A stretch of 25,320 nt of DNA from an uncultured Ruminococcus sp. (GCA_900551005.1 URUL01000019.1:1-25320), one strand, 5' to 3'; shown: positions 15,137-22,867, numbered from the stretch's first letter. The notes: a model not told the origin generated them from the letters alone. Made by a program: numbers and translations.

Positions 15137-15673
15137 TTATTTTATTGCCTTTCCGGCTTCGTATGCGGCAATTATTTTTCTGCTCCCGTTTATTTCGCCC
15201 GGCTCGTTGACGCCACCCTTGAATATGGAGCCTGCAAAATTTGCCTTCGGGAAGCATTCTATCCAGCCGCAGAGCCCCGCTATAGCTCTGTCCGGAACAC
15301 TGTCATCATACTCGGCGGCGGTGGAAAGCAGATATACTCTGCGGAAATGGTAATCCGTGCCGTATAGCGGATTTGCGCGGTCGAGAAGCGTCTTCATCTG
15401 TCCGCACATCTCATAATAATATATGGGCGTAGCAAAGGCAATGACATTGGCGGCGTATATCTTTTCATTTATCTCTGCCATATCATCTGCTATGACACAT
15501 CTGCCTGTTTTCTGGCAGGAAAGACAACCGTCGCAGTAGCTTATCTTCTTTCCCTTGAGTGAGATAAATTCGACATCATGTCCCGCGTCCTCCGCTCCTC
15601 TCGCAAATGCCCTTGCGAGCACGTCGGAATTGCTGTTTTCTCTCAGACTTGTCGCTATTACCAGTACCTTCAT
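15137..15673 (-). CDS. NAD(P)H-dependent oxidoreductase, iron-sulfur flavoprotein type
   Basis: FMN-binding redox protein of the NADPH-dependent FMN reductase family. The N-terminus KVLVIATSLRENSNSDVLA forms the phosphate-binding loop for FMN. A compact cysteine motif, CX2CX2CX5C at residues 47, 50, 53 and 59, matches the 4Fe-4S site of Isf-type iron-sulfur flavoproteins. The flavodoxin-fold stretch AFATPIYYYEMCGQMKTLLDR follows. Length 178 from ATG 15673; the in-frame extension to 15796 crosses the promoter and is excluded. A GGGGGC site precedes the start. Such proteins pass electrons between ferredoxin and oxygen, quinones or nitro compounds; which applies here is unknown. Confidence 0.9.
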   Translation of the reverse strand: MKVLVIATSLRENSNSDVLARAFARGAEDAGHDVEFISLKGKKISYCDGCLSCQKTGRCVIADDMAEINEKIYAANVIAFATPIYYYEMCGQMKTLLDRANPLYGTDYHFRRVYLLSTAAEYDDSVPDRAIAGLCGWIECFPKANFAGSIFKGGVNEPGEINGSRKIIAAYEAGKAIK

Positions 15674-15709
15674 TTTTTTCTGCCCCCGTTTATTCCTGAT
15701 TACATTTTC

Positions 15710-15738
15710 ATTATATACCCCTTGAAAGCTTTTTTCAA
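15710..15738 (-). promoter_or_regulatory. Promoter of the flavoprotein-EamA operon
   Basis: TTGAAA, a 17-bp spacer and a perfect TATAAT on the minus strand, about 37 bp before the flavoprotein ATG. Confidence 0.8.
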
Positions 15739-15746
15739 TAGTTTTT

Positions 15747-15784
15747 AAAATAAAAGACGCAGCGGAAGCAAAAATGCATTCCGC
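15747..15784 (-). terminator. Terminator after the serpin gene
   Basis: On the minus strand GCGGAA and TTCCGC pair, with GCA/TGC inside after one bulged base and a TTTT loop (15762-15784). A T-rich tail TCTTTTATTTT follows after a few bases. It separates the serpin transcript from the flavoprotein promoter. Confidence 0.65.
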
Positions 15785-15810
15785 CGCCAAAAGCAAGGTA
15801 TCGATGGATA

Positions 15811-17055
15811 TTATTTTGTTGTCACCAGCGTGCCGATAAAGAGAGGCATTCCTGTTTCGTTATCCGTGATCGCAAAGATAAACGGTCGGTCGAAATACAA
15901 TCTTATCGGGTCATGAGAAGGTCCTGCCGACGTGGCTTTTGTATCGACCATGGTGACAGCTGCCGCTTTTGTTCCGTCCTTGTCAAGCTCAATATAGGTC
16001 TTATGCACGACTTGGCTTATGGCGAGCGGTATATCGGAGATTTCCGAGAAATCCGCGCCGCCACCAAACGCGGTCGGCATACCCATTTCTGCCAGCAGCT
16101 CGCTCATTTCGGTCTCATAGTCAAATTTGAACTGAGGCAGGCGCAGCTCCACCATCGTGCTGTTGCTTTTTGCATTCTTTACCGCATCTAAAAAATCAGC
16201 GGTGTCGAGTAATGCAAAATAGTTGTTTATATCGGCGTTTCTGTCGTCCGGGAGAATGGCGGCAAAGCCGTATCTTCCGCCCTTATAATTCAGGACGATT
16301 CCCTTTGCACCGTCAAGTTCAAAATAGCCGCTCCCGCGCACATCACGAAGATAAGTGGCATCTTCGCTTTCACCCTTGAAATTTGTAAAGACACCATTTC
16401 TTGTGTCTTCAAATTTTGTTGCCCACTCGGCATCGAAAGCCATGGCATTGATCAGATACATCATTGAGTCTTCGTCAATTCTGTCGATGATTTTATCTAT
16501 CATCTTATCGGTATTATCCTTGACCCAGAGATTGATCTTATTTACCGTGGAATCGTCAAAAGGCTCTCGATAGAGCTGAGCCGTATAATAATCGGCGCAA
16601 TTCTGCAAGAACGGATTTTTGACATTCAGACCTTCACGGAACCATATGGAATTTGCAATGCTGAGCTTACAGTCGTCTGCGCTGTAGAGACCGTTCACAT
16701 AAGCGCAGAGATATTCGTTAATCTCGGAAAAAGGGATGCCGCTGCCGAGCACACTTTCCATTTCGGCAAGTGTAGTGCCTTTGGCGCCGTTTGCCGTCAT
16801 CGAAAGTGCGAGCATAACGGAAAGAGGAGATATGAGAACATTTTCATCTGCTTTTGCCGAGCCGGAATAGAGCCTTTTCGAAAAATCCGTATAAGCGAGG
16901 ATAAATCTATCATCGCTCGTCTTGCCCTCTACCTTGTTCGGGGACACAAGGCTGAGGAGATCTGTAGCTTCCATCGATGCCCCGCAGGCAGTTATTCCGA
17001 GAAGCATGCCCATGCAAAGTGTCAGTGCCAAAACCGCAGTAAAAAAGTGTTTCAT
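15811..17055 (-). CDS. Serpin-family protease inhibitor lipoprotein
   Basis: Suicide inhibitor of serine (or cysteine) proteases, anchored outside the cell. The signal peptide ends in a lipobox ITAC with Cys24. The 414-residue length matches a full serpin domain: LSVMLALSMTANGAKGTT near the N-terminus, SIWFREG, YLINAMAFDAEW, and the C-terminal FDRPFIFAITDNETGMPLFIGTLV. The reactive-centre hinge GTKAAAV at 361-367 keeps small residues at P12-P10. Counting 17 residues from the hinge, as in alpha-1-antitrypsin, places the scissile bond at Thr375-Ser376. An inhibitory rather than inactive serpin is therefore plausible. The hinge has Lys instead of Glu at P17 and P13. It is downstream of the DUF4358 gene by 54 bp and likely in the same transcript. 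Confidence 0.93.
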   Translation of the reverse strand: MKHFFTAVLALTLCMGMLLGITACGASMEATDLLSLVSPNKVEGKTSDDRFILAYTDFSKRLYSGSAKADENVLISPLSVMLALSMTANGAKGTTLAEMESVLGSGIPFSEINEYLCAYVNGLYSADDCKLSIANSIWFREGLNVKNPFLQNCADYYTAQLYREPFDDSTVNKINLWVKDNTDKMIDKIIDRIDEDSMMYLINAMAFDAEWATKFEDTRNGVFTNFKGESEDATYLRDVRGSGYFELDGAKGIVLNYKGGRYGFAAILPDDRNADINNYFALLDTADFLDAVKNAKSNSTMVELRLPQFKFDYETEMSELLAEMGMPTAFGGGADFSEISDIPLAISQVVHKTYIELDKDGTKAAAVTMVDTKATSAGPSHDPIRLYFDRPFIFAITDNETGMPLFIGTLVTTK

Positions 17056-17109
17056 ATTAACCGCCTTTCCGCTGAATATCAGCTGTTTTAAGATAATAAG
17101 TTATTCTGA

Positions 17110-17688
17110 TTATTTTTCGAGAGTCAGATCAAGCTTACCGCCGCAAACCTCGCCGAAAGCGCTGATGAGTGCATCGGCATCCTCGGCAGAATACATAACC
17201 ATCATGATAGTATCTCCGCAAACACCTATGCGTACAGCCTCTGCACAAACACATACCCACTTTCCGGGATTTGCATTTTCGAGCATTTCGCGTGCCACAG
17301 ACTCGGCATCGGATGCATCGTTTACACGGACAACCACCATCTCATAAGCGGGAGGTGTCATCATGGGACCGGAAACGCAGATTTCCTTTACCTTATCGGT
17401 GCTTGTCACACTCGCCATATAAGCTATTGAATCGGCATCCGACGTAGCAAGGTCAACCTCGGTTGTGGAAACGCTTATTTTTATCGGGTGCTTTTCATAG
17501 ACAGCACTGATAATCTCGGCAAGCTCCTTCTGTTCGGGAACCGGAACGGGAGTTTCCGTTGTGGACTCTGTCGTTGACACCGTCGTTTCGCTTGTTGTTG
17601 ACGAGGTTGTCTCTTCGGGAGTTATTCCGCATGCTGCGAAAGCGGCAAGCATAACGGCAACGAGAATCAAAGCAATAATTTTTTTCAT
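17110..17688 (-). CDS. DUF4358-like lipoprotein
   Basis: Exported lipoprotein of unknown function. The start at 17688 gives MKKIIALILVAVMLAAFAAC with a lipobox cysteine at residue 20. The in-frame extension to 17751 lacks a site, while AAAGG lies before 17688. After the lipobox comes a low-complexity Thr/Ser/Glu linker (about 22-50), then a domain of about 130 residues resembling DUF4358: AEIISAVYEKHPIKI, YEMVVVRVNDASDAESVAREMLENANPGKWVCV, and GDTIMMVMYSAEDADALISAF. DUF4358 lipoproteins are common in Clostridia. The neighbours are ridA upstream, with a weak terminator between, and the serpin downstream. Family assignment is by pattern. Confidence 0.85.
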   Translation of the reverse strand: MKKIIALILVAVMLAAFAACGITPEETTSSTTSETTVSTTESTTETPVPVPEQKELAEIISAVYEKHPIKISVSTTEVDLATSDADSIAYMASVTSTDKVKEICVSGPMMTPPAYEMVVVRVNDASDAESVAREMLENANPGKWVCVCAEAVRIGVCGDTIMMVMYSAEDADALISAFGEVCGGKLDLTLEK

Positions 17689-17713
17689 TTTCTTATGCCT
17701 TTCTTTCATTATT

Positions 17714-17732
17714 TTCGGAATACTTTTCCGAA
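17714..17732 (-). repeat. Inverted repeat before the DUF4358 gene
   Basis: TTCGGAA and TTCCGAA are perfect 7-bp arms 5 bases apart, about 25 bp upstream of the DUF4358 start. It could be an operator or a leader hairpin. Confidence 0.5.
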
Positions 17733-17749
17733 TTTCATATATTAGTCGC

Positions 17750-17779
17750 ATAAAAAAACGAATTTTCTCATCGAAAATT
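17750..17779 (-). terminator. Weak terminator after ridA
   Basis: On the minus strand AATTTTC and GAAAATT pair around a 5-base loop, followed by CG and seven T's. The stem is A/T-rich, so read-through into the DUF4358 and serpin genes is likely. Confidence 0.5.
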
Positions 17780-17801
17780 TAAATTTTTTATTTTTTCGTG
17801 A

Positions 17802-18176
17802 TCAGACGATCTCCGCTATGACCTCGATTTCGCAGAGAGCATTTTTCGGCAGTCCCTTTACGGCAACGCAGGAACGTGCGGGAAGCGAAACGAAATATTC
17901 CGCATAGATCTCGTTGAATTCAGAAAAATCCGCCATATCCGAAAGAAAGCAGGTCGTCTTTATAACATTTCCGAAATCCGCACCCGCTTCATGCAGTACA
18001 GCGCCTATATTTTTGCATATCTGCTCGGTCTGTGCTCTTATGCCGCCGTTGACGAGCGCGCCTGTTTCGGGGTCTATCGGTATCTGACCGGAGAGAAAAA
18101 TCATATTTTCTGTTTTTACCGCCTGTGAATACGGTCCTATGGCGGCAGGTGCTCGGTTTGTGCTTATTTTTTCCAT
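17802..18176 (-). CDS. ridA: RidA-family reactive enamine/imine deaminase
   Basis: Hydrolyses reactive 2-aminoacrylate and related enamines released by PLP enzymes to the keto acid and ammonia, protecting other enzymes. The 124-residue length is typical. It has the N-terminal APAAIGPYSQAV, the central FLSGQIPIDPETG, and the signature PARSCVAVKGLPKNALCEIE, with the catalytic Arg in PARS. ATG 18176 is preceded by AAGGAG; the ATG at 18197 would place that site inside the gene. A nearly perfect promoter lies at 18219-18247. First gene of a possible ridA-DUF4358-serpin unit. Confidence 0.94.
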   Translation of the reverse strand: MEKISTNRAPAAIGPYSQAVKTENMIFLSGQIPIDPETGALVNGGIRAQTEQICKNIGAVLHEAGADFGNVIKTTCFLSDMADFSEFNEIYAEYFVSLPARSCVAVKGLPKNALCEIEVIAEIV

Positions 18177-18218
18177 TATAATTATCTCCTTTTTCAAAAC
18201 AAATATATACTCGGTTTT

Positions 18219-18247
18219 ATTCTATAATAAAAATTTCGCTTTGTCAA
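18219..18247 (-). promoter_or_regulatory. ridA promoter
   Basis: A perfect TTGACA, a 17-bp spacer and TAGAAT on the minus strand, about 43 bp upstream of the ridA ATG. Confidence 0.85.
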
Positions 18248-18301
18248 TATGACGCGGTGCAAATACGGCGATAGCAAGGTCGTACACAGCCATATTCCGT
18301 A

Positions 18302-18330
18302 TTGACTTTCTGCCGTACGTATGATAAAAT
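18302..18330 (+). promoter_or_regulatory. Plus-strand promoter in gene-free DNA
   Basis: TTGACT, a 17-bp spacer ending in TGA, then TAAAAT, so the -10 is extended. It points away from ridA toward plsY, where no plus-strand protein gene exists. It is the main evidence for the candidate small RNA downstream. Confidence 0.65.
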
Positions 18331-18336
18331 GACACC

Positions 18337-18619
18337 GGTATATGCTTTCTGCAAACCGCAATTTCGTAAAGGATCAAATGGATCCGAGAGGCTATAAAAA
18401 ATAAAAATGATCCCGAAAACGAGAAGAAAACAGCGATGCTTATCTCCGAGATGACGCTCGGGAAAAAGTCCTGCAAATGTTTCAGATAAGCGATCTGAGA
18501 GCAGATCCGGCGAATTTGAAATATTTGTCGGCGGCTCGCTCTCATCTCTTATCAAGACAATAATCACCGTAAAATAAACGGTACGCAAAGACCCGCATGG
18601 CATCTGCCATGCGGGTCTT
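18337..18619 (+). ncRNA. Candidate structured small RNA
   Basis: About 280 nt between ridA and plsY with no convincing protein gene. Starting from the promoter at 18302-18330, the plus-strand transcript would fold into a series of mostly perfect hairpins: 18371-18385 (5 bp); 18438-18445 with 18484-18491 (8 bp) enclosing 18446-18461 (5 bp); 18492-18507 (6 bp, AGAG loop); 18507-18531 (9 bp, two G-U, sharing one base with the previous stem); 18566-18582 (5 bp); and a 15-bp perfect stem at 18588-18619. I do not recognise it as RNase P RNA, SRP RNA, tmRNA or 6S RNA. The strand is inferred from the promoter and the U-richer tail after the last stem. Confidence 0.45.
18588..18619. terminator. Strong hairpin downstream of plsY
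   Basis: A perfect 15-bp inverted repeat (arms 18588-18602 and 18605-18619). On the plus strand it is followed by ATATTAT; on the minus strand the tail is weaker (TTTGCG). It could end the plsY operon, the candidate plus-strand RNA, or both. Confidence 0.7.
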
Positions 18620-18635
18620 ATATTATAAAAGGATA

Positions 18636-19313
18636 TTACTTCTTTTCCTTTTTGATAAAAGCCTTTGATTCCGTTCCATTGAAAAGCCGCACGATGTTTT
18701 TGCGGTGCAGGAAAACCACAAGAAGCGGCATGAGCACTGAGAAAAGCATCTTTGTAAATGGAAAGGGCGGTATGGAATAGAAAGGAATCACGATATTGAG
18801 CGCCGGAAAAAGCAATGTTGCCACCATGGAAGCAAGGGAAACGTATTTCGAAATATACCCAATAAAGAAAAAAACAAAACAGAGTATGGCAGCCACGATC
18901 GGATTGAGAACGATGATGGCACCGGCTATCGTAGAAACGCCCTTTCCTCCGCGGAAGCCGAAGAATATCGGAAAAGCATGTCCCAACATGCAGAAGAACG
19001 CGCAGACATATGCAAAATAATCGAGCGGAAAGATCATCAGCCCGAGAAAAACGCTTAAAGCGCCCTTAAGCGCATCGAAAATAAAGGTAAGAACGGAAAG
19101 TCCCCTGCCGTATACACGCATCATATTGGTAGCGCCGGCATTTTTACTGCCGAAATCGCGTATATCTTCGTTTTTGACAGATCTTGAAAATATTACGGCA
19201 AAATTCACGCTTCCGAGCAGATACGGAACAATAATGCATAATGCCAATCCGAGCCAGAAGCGCAAATTTGACACATCAATAGGAAATACTCCGTTTATCA
19301 AAAGATCGTTCAT
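18636..19313 (-). CDS. plsY: Glycerol-3-phosphate acyltransferase PlsY
   Basis: Integral membrane enzyme that transfers the acyl group from acyl-phosphate to glycerol-3-phosphate, the first step of phospholipid synthesis. The three family motifs are present: GSVNFAVIF near residue 35, DFGSKNAGATNMMRVYG near residue 53, and GHAFPIFFGFRGGKGVST near residue 112, followed by HRKNIVRLFNGTE. GSVN replaces the usual GSIP in motif 1. The 225-residue length is slightly above average because of a short N-terminal extension. GGGAGG lies 6 bases before the ATG, which overlaps the der stop as ATGA, so translation is probably coupled to der. Confidence 0.95.
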   Translation of the reverse strand: MNDLLINGVFPIDVSNLRFWLGLALCIIVPYLLGSVNFAVIFSRSVKNEDIRDFGSKNAGATNMMRVYGRGLSVLTFIFDALKGALSVFLGLMIFPLDYFAYVCAFFCMLGHAFPIFFGFRGGKGVSTIAGAIIVLNPIVAAILCFVFFFIGYISKYVSLASMVATLLFPALNIVIPFYSIPPFPFTKMLFSVLMPLLVVFLHRKNIVRLFNGTESKAFIKKEKK

Positions 19314-20656
19314 GATTTTCCTCCCATATATGGCTCATCGCCCTTTTGACGTACCACTATGCGTATCGGTGTTCCCGAAAAGCCGAAAACCTCGCGCAGC
19401 TTATTTTCTATATATCGCTGATAAGAGAAATGGAAAAGCTCCGCATCGTTTACAAAGATGACAAATGTAGGCGGCTTTGTGGAGACCTGCGTCATATAAT
19501 ATATTTTCAGGCGCTTGCCCTTATCTGTCGGCGGCTGAACACGTGAAACCGCGTCATTGAGCACGTCGTTGAGCATTCCCGTGGAAATACGCATACATGC
19601 CTGCTCATTTACATAGTTGATATACTCGAAGAGCTTGCTTACACGCTGTCCCGTCTTTGCGGAAACGAAAAGTATCGGAGCATACGGCATATAGGAGAGA
19701 GCCTCTCTTATATCATCCGTGAATTTCTTTACCGATGAATTGTCCTTTTCCACGATATCCCATTTGTTGACAACGATAATAGCAGCCTTTCCCGCTTCAT
19801 GAGAAAGCCCCGCTATCTTTTCGTCCTGCTCTGTTATGCCTGCTGTCGCATCTATCATGATGAGACAGACATCGGCACGCTCCACAGCGGAATGTGAACG
19901 GAGAACGCTGTATTTTTCGATTCTGTCGATAACCTTCTTCTGGCGTCTGATTCCCGCCGTATCGATGAAGGTATATTTTCCGTATTCATTATCGACCTTT
20001 GTATCAATGGCGTCACGGGTCGTGCCGGGAATATCGGAAACGATCACTCTGTCCTCGCCGAGGATCTTGTTAATTATCGAGCTTTTGCCCGCATTCGGCT
20101 TTCCGATGACGGCAACTTTTATGCCGCTATCGTCCTCTTCCTCTTTCCCGTCATTCGGAGCAAGCTCCAGCACGCGATCGAGCAGATCACCCGTTCCCGT
20201 TCCGTGGAGCGAAGAAAGCGGTATCGGATCGCCGTCAAAGCCGAGCTCGTAAAACTCATAATATTCCATCGGCAGACTGCCTATGCTGTCTATCTTGTTT
20301 ACACAAAGCACCACCGGCTTTCCGCTCTTGAGAAGCATGACGGCAATATCCCTGTCAGCCGCCGTAAGTCCCGCGCGAACATCACAGATAAAAGCTATGA
20401 CATCTGCCGTTTCTATCGCCAGCTCTGCCTGCATTTTCATCTTGGCAAGAATGATGTCGTCTGTTTTCGGCTCTATACCGCCTGTATCAATAACGGTTAT
20501 CGGTCTGCCGTTCCATTCCGTATCAAAGTAGATCCTGTCCCGCGTGATGCCGGGGATATCTTCCACTATGGAAACGCGCTCTCCCGCCAGCTTATTGAAA
20601 AGCGTACTCTTGCCGACATTCGGTCTGCCGACTATAGCAAGTACAGTTTTGGACAT
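19310..20656 (-). CDS. der: Ribosome-biogenesis GTPase Der (EngA)
   Basis: Double GTPase that binds the 50S precursor and is essential for large-subunit assembly. Two G domains in tandem are visible: the first has GRPNVGKS at 10-17, DTGG at 57-60 and NKID at 120-123. The second has GKPNAGKS at 185-192, the switch IPGTTRDAID, DTAG and NKWD. The C-terminal KH-like domain ends with SGTPIRIVVRQK. Length 448 is standard. The start is supported by AGGAGG 5 bases upstream. It lies between the DUF512 radical SAM gene and plsY, a conserved Firmicutes arrangement. Confidence 0.97.
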   Translation of the reverse strand: MSKTVLAIVGRPNVGKSTLFNKLAGERVSIVEDIPGITRDRIYFDTEWNGRPITVIDTGGIEPKTDDIILAKMKMQAELAIETADVIAFICDVRAGLTAADRDIAVMLLKSGKPVVLCVNKIDSIGSLPMEYYEFYELGFDGDPIPLSSLHGTGTGDLLDRVLELAPNDGKEEEDDSGIKVAVIGKPNAGKSSIINKILGEDRVIVSDIPGTTRDAIDTKVDNEYGKYTFIDTAGIRRQKKVIDRIEKYSVLRSHSAVERADVCLIMIDATAGITEQDEKIAGLSHEAGKAAIIVVNKWDIVEKDNSSVKKFTDDIREALSYMPYAPILFVSAKTGQRVSKLFEYINYVNEQACMRISTGMLNDVLNDAVSRVQPPTDKGKRLKIYYMTQVSTKPPTFVIFVNDAELFHFSYQRYIENKLREVFGFSGTPIRIVVRQKGDEPYMGGKS

Positions 20657-20671
20657 ATCTGCCTCCTGTTC

Positions 20672-21973
20672 TTATATATTCAGTATCTTTTCGACAAAGT
20701 CATAGCCGTCGTTTTCCGTGAAGATTATCGGAATGTCGAGCTTAGATGACAGCTCGTCAGCACTCATGCCGCAGAGGAAAAGATCTCTCTCATATCTGAG
20801 CATGCTGTAAGGAAGATACAGCCGTTCTCCGAGTGTCTTATCCTTCAGCTGCTCATATAAGTCCCTTCCTGTTATCAGTCCCGCTACCGTTATACTTTTG
20901 CCGAAAAAGTTATTATCTATTTTATATACATTTATTTTAATAAAAGGAAATCTGCTTTCCGTTTCATGTGCCAGTGAGCGCATGAAATCATATGCTGCAG
21001 CGCCTGTTGCTATCGAAACCGTGCGCTCCCTCGTATTTTCGGGTTCAAAATCCGATATGGCATCATTAAATTCATCGCGCATCGAAGCTATCATGCCGAC
21101 ACCGTTTTCGATCTGCCGATAGCCCTCGTAATATTCGCCCGAAGGGAGCGGCAAGCCTGCCTCAATATACAGCTCGTCCGCGCAGTAGAAAATGCTCGTG
21201 CCATAAGCCTTTTTACATTCTCCCGCAAACCATTCCACCGTGGCGATGATCTTTTTCGCCTCCTCTTTTGAAAAAGGCGTAAGCTCTGTAAGCCCCTCAC
21301 GGAATTTCGTCATTCCCGCAGGCACGATGGAAACGCTCTCCACATAAGGACTGAGCGCCGCGAGGTCATGCATCGTTCGCACCAGCTCTTCCCCGTCATT
21401 TACACCGCGGCAGAGAACGATCTGACAGCTCATCTCGATCTTCGCATCGTAAAAGCGTTTCAGATACGAAAGGCACTTACCCGCATTTTTGTTTTTCAGC
21501 ATGAAAACGCGCAATTCCGGATTCGTCGTATGAACGGAAATATTAACAGGAGACATGCGCATCTTTATAATGCGGTCGACATCCTCATCGGATAAATTGG
21601 TCATCGTTATATAATTTCCCTGCAAAAACGAAAGACGACTGTCGTCATCCTTGAAATAGAGCGTCTCTCTCATTCCTCGGGGAAGCTGGTCTATGAAGCA
21701 GAAAATACATTTATTCCTGCATGAATGCTTACAATCCATGAGAAAAGTCTCAAATTCCAAACCGATATCGTCATATTCGTCTTTTTTTATCTTCGCATGA
21801 TATTCGCTCCCGTCGCGTGAAAGCAGGATATCGAGCTTTTCATTACATATATGAAATCTGTAGTCGAGAACATCGCGTATCTCATTCCCGTTCACGCAGA
21901 TGAGAGCATCGCCTGCGGCGATGCCTGCGCGGTCGGCATGCGATCCCTTTTTTACAGCCTCTATTTTTACCAT
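20672..21973 (-). CDS. PDZ/radical SAM/DUF512 protein
   Basis: Predicted iron-sulfur radical SAM protein of unknown reaction, commonly found beside der in Firmicutes. The N-terminus (about 1-60) is a PDZ-like domain (VKKGSHADRAGIAAGDALICVNG). Cysteines then form a radical SAM-type CX3CX2C at residues 85, 89 and 92, within CKHSCRNKCIFCFIDQLPRG, preceded by an extra Cys81. The C-terminal half is the DUF512 domain, including GVGMIASMRDEF and VAGLITGRDLYEQLK. Length is 433 from ATG 21973, preceded by GGGGAT; the in-frame extension to 22009 overlaps the upstream terminator region and is excluded. A role in ribosome assembly or rRNA modification is only suggested by its neighbours der and rpmF. Confidence 0.93.
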   Translation of the reverse strand: MVKIEAVKKGSHADRAGIAAGDALICVNGNEIRDVLDYRFHICNEKLDILLSRDGSEYHAKIKKDEYDDIGLEFETFLMDCKHSCRNKCIFCFIDQLPRGMRETLYFKDDDSRLSFLQGNYITMTNLSDEDVDRIIKMRMSPVNISVHTTNPELRVFMLKNKNAGKCLSYLKRFYDAKIEMSCQIVLCRGVNDGEELVRTMHDLAALSPYVESVSIVPAGMTKFREGLTELTPFSKEEAKKIIATVEWFAGECKKAYGTSIFYCADELYIEAGLPLPSGEYYEGYRQIENGVGMIASMRDEFNDAISDFEPENTRERTVSIATGAAAYDFMRSLAHETESRFPFIKINVYKIDNNFFGKSITVAGLITGRDLYEQLKDKTLGERLYLPYSMLRYERDLFLCGMSADELSSKLDIPIIFTENDGYDFVEKILNI

Positions 21974-22012
21974 ACAAATCCCCGTCGCTTTTTTATTGCA
22001 GAATAACAAGAT

Positions 22013-22039
22013 GGGTAGGTATGTTTGGCATACCTACCC
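22013..22039 (-). terminator. Hairpin after rpmF
   Basis: GGGTAGGTATG and CATACCTACCC are perfect 11-bp arms with a 5-base loop. The minus-strand tail, ATCTTGTTATTC, is only moderately U-rich, so partial read-through into the DUF512-der-plsY genes is likely. I see no strong separate promoter for those genes. Confidence 0.65.
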
Positions 22040-22053
22040 TACGGAAGATGTAC

Positions 22054-22236
22054 TTATGCGTCTTTCTTAACGATTTCCTTGCCGTCGTAATGTCCGCAAG
22101 CCTTGCAAACTCTGTGTGCAAGATTATATTCTCCGCAGTTCGGGCACTTTGACATGCCGGGAAGCTCAAGCTTCCAAACGTTTGAACGTCTCTTATCACG
22201 TCTTGCTTTAGATACTTTTTTCTTCGGTACTGCCAT
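22054..22236 (-). CDS. rpmF: 50S ribosomal protein L32
   Basis: Structural protein of the large ribosomal subunit. The 60-residue protein starts with the classic AVPKKKVSKARRDKRR and has an intact zinc ribbon with Cys31, Cys34, Cys44 and Cys47, so it is the zinc-binding C+ form. The start is preceded by AAGGAGG. It follows yceD after 43 bp, the usual bacterial order. Confidence 0.97.
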   Translation of the reverse strand: MAVPKKKVSKARRDKRRSNVWKLELPGMSKCPNCGEYNLAHRVCKACGHYDGKEIVKKDA

Positions 22237-22279
22237 TTCTACCTACACCTCCTTAAAGTGCTACGTCTTTTTTGTAATA

Positions 22280-22786
22280 TCACTTTAGCAAAGTTTTCAG
22301 AACAGCCAGCCTCGGGTCGCCCTGCGATCTTTCGCAGTCGCAATCGCCGAGATTGAGATTCTTTCCGCATTTCGGGCAAAGCCCGCGGCAATCATCCCTG
22401 CAAAGTGTCTTTGCGGGGAGCACCAGCAGAAGCTCCTCTTCCAGAGGCTCGGCAAGATCTATCTTCTGATTTTTCACGAAGATATAATCATCGTTGTCCT
22501 CGTCAACTCCGCCGTTCGCTATATCCTTTTCAAAGGAAAAATTCATTTTGCCCTCGACAGGCTCCGCACATCTGGCGCACATGGTCTTATATATCAGGGA
22601 GACATCGGCATGGATAAACATATATCCCGCCCTGTTCCTGACATAACCGAGCACGCTGATCGGCGCTTCAAATCCGATATCGGGAAAAAGAGCAACGACG
22701 ACCCCGTCCCTCTCGGGAAGATAATCAAAAGCAAAATCCATTTTATCGATCTCGCCGTTAAGTATCGGAGTAATATCAAAAATCAT
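22280..22786 (-). CDS. yceD: YceD/DUF177-family protein
   Basis: Conserved protein almost always encoded just before rpmF and linked to 23S rRNA accumulation and large-subunit assembly. The 168-residue protein has the central CARCAEPVEGKMNFSFE and the C-terminal CRDDCRGLCPKCGKNLNLGDCDC, a cysteine-rich region likely to bind zinc. ATG 22786 (MIFDITPIL) has GGGAG 8 bases upstream; the extension to 22801 lacks one. Its promoter at 22839-22867 is a perfect consensus. Confidence 0.93.
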   Translation of the reverse strand: MIFDITPILNGEIDKMDFAFDYLPERDGVVVALFPDIGFEAPISVLGYVRNRAGYMFIHADVSLIYKTMCARCAEPVEGKMNFSFEKDIANGGVDEDNDDYIFVKNQKIDLAEPLEEELLLVLPAKTLCRDDCRGLCPKCGKNLNLGDCDCERSQGDPRLAVLKTLLK

Positions 22787-22838
22787 CGCTTCTTCTCCCA
22801 AAACGCGCTATTTGAAATGCCATAATACGGCTTTATAC

Positions 22839-22867
22839 ATTATATAATACAGGCGCGATTTTGTCAA
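22839..22867 (-). promoter_or_regulatory. Consensus promoter of yceD-rpmF
   Basis: TTGACA, exactly 17 bp, TATAAT on the minus strand, with no mismatch to the sigma-A consensus. It drives a ribosomal-protein transcript and lies 54 bp after the leuS stop, where no good terminator is visible. Confidence 0.92.

Noticed and set aside
18222..18603. Two overlapping minus-strand frames of 107 and 119 codons between ridA and plsY
   Set aside because: They overlap each other, lack ribosome binding sites, one starts inside the 15-bp hairpin and both run over the ridA promoter; neither resembles a protein family.
18337..18619. RNase P, SRP, tmRNA or 6S RNA
   Set aside because: None of the conserved core sequences of these RNAs could be found, and the fold is a string of separate hairpins.
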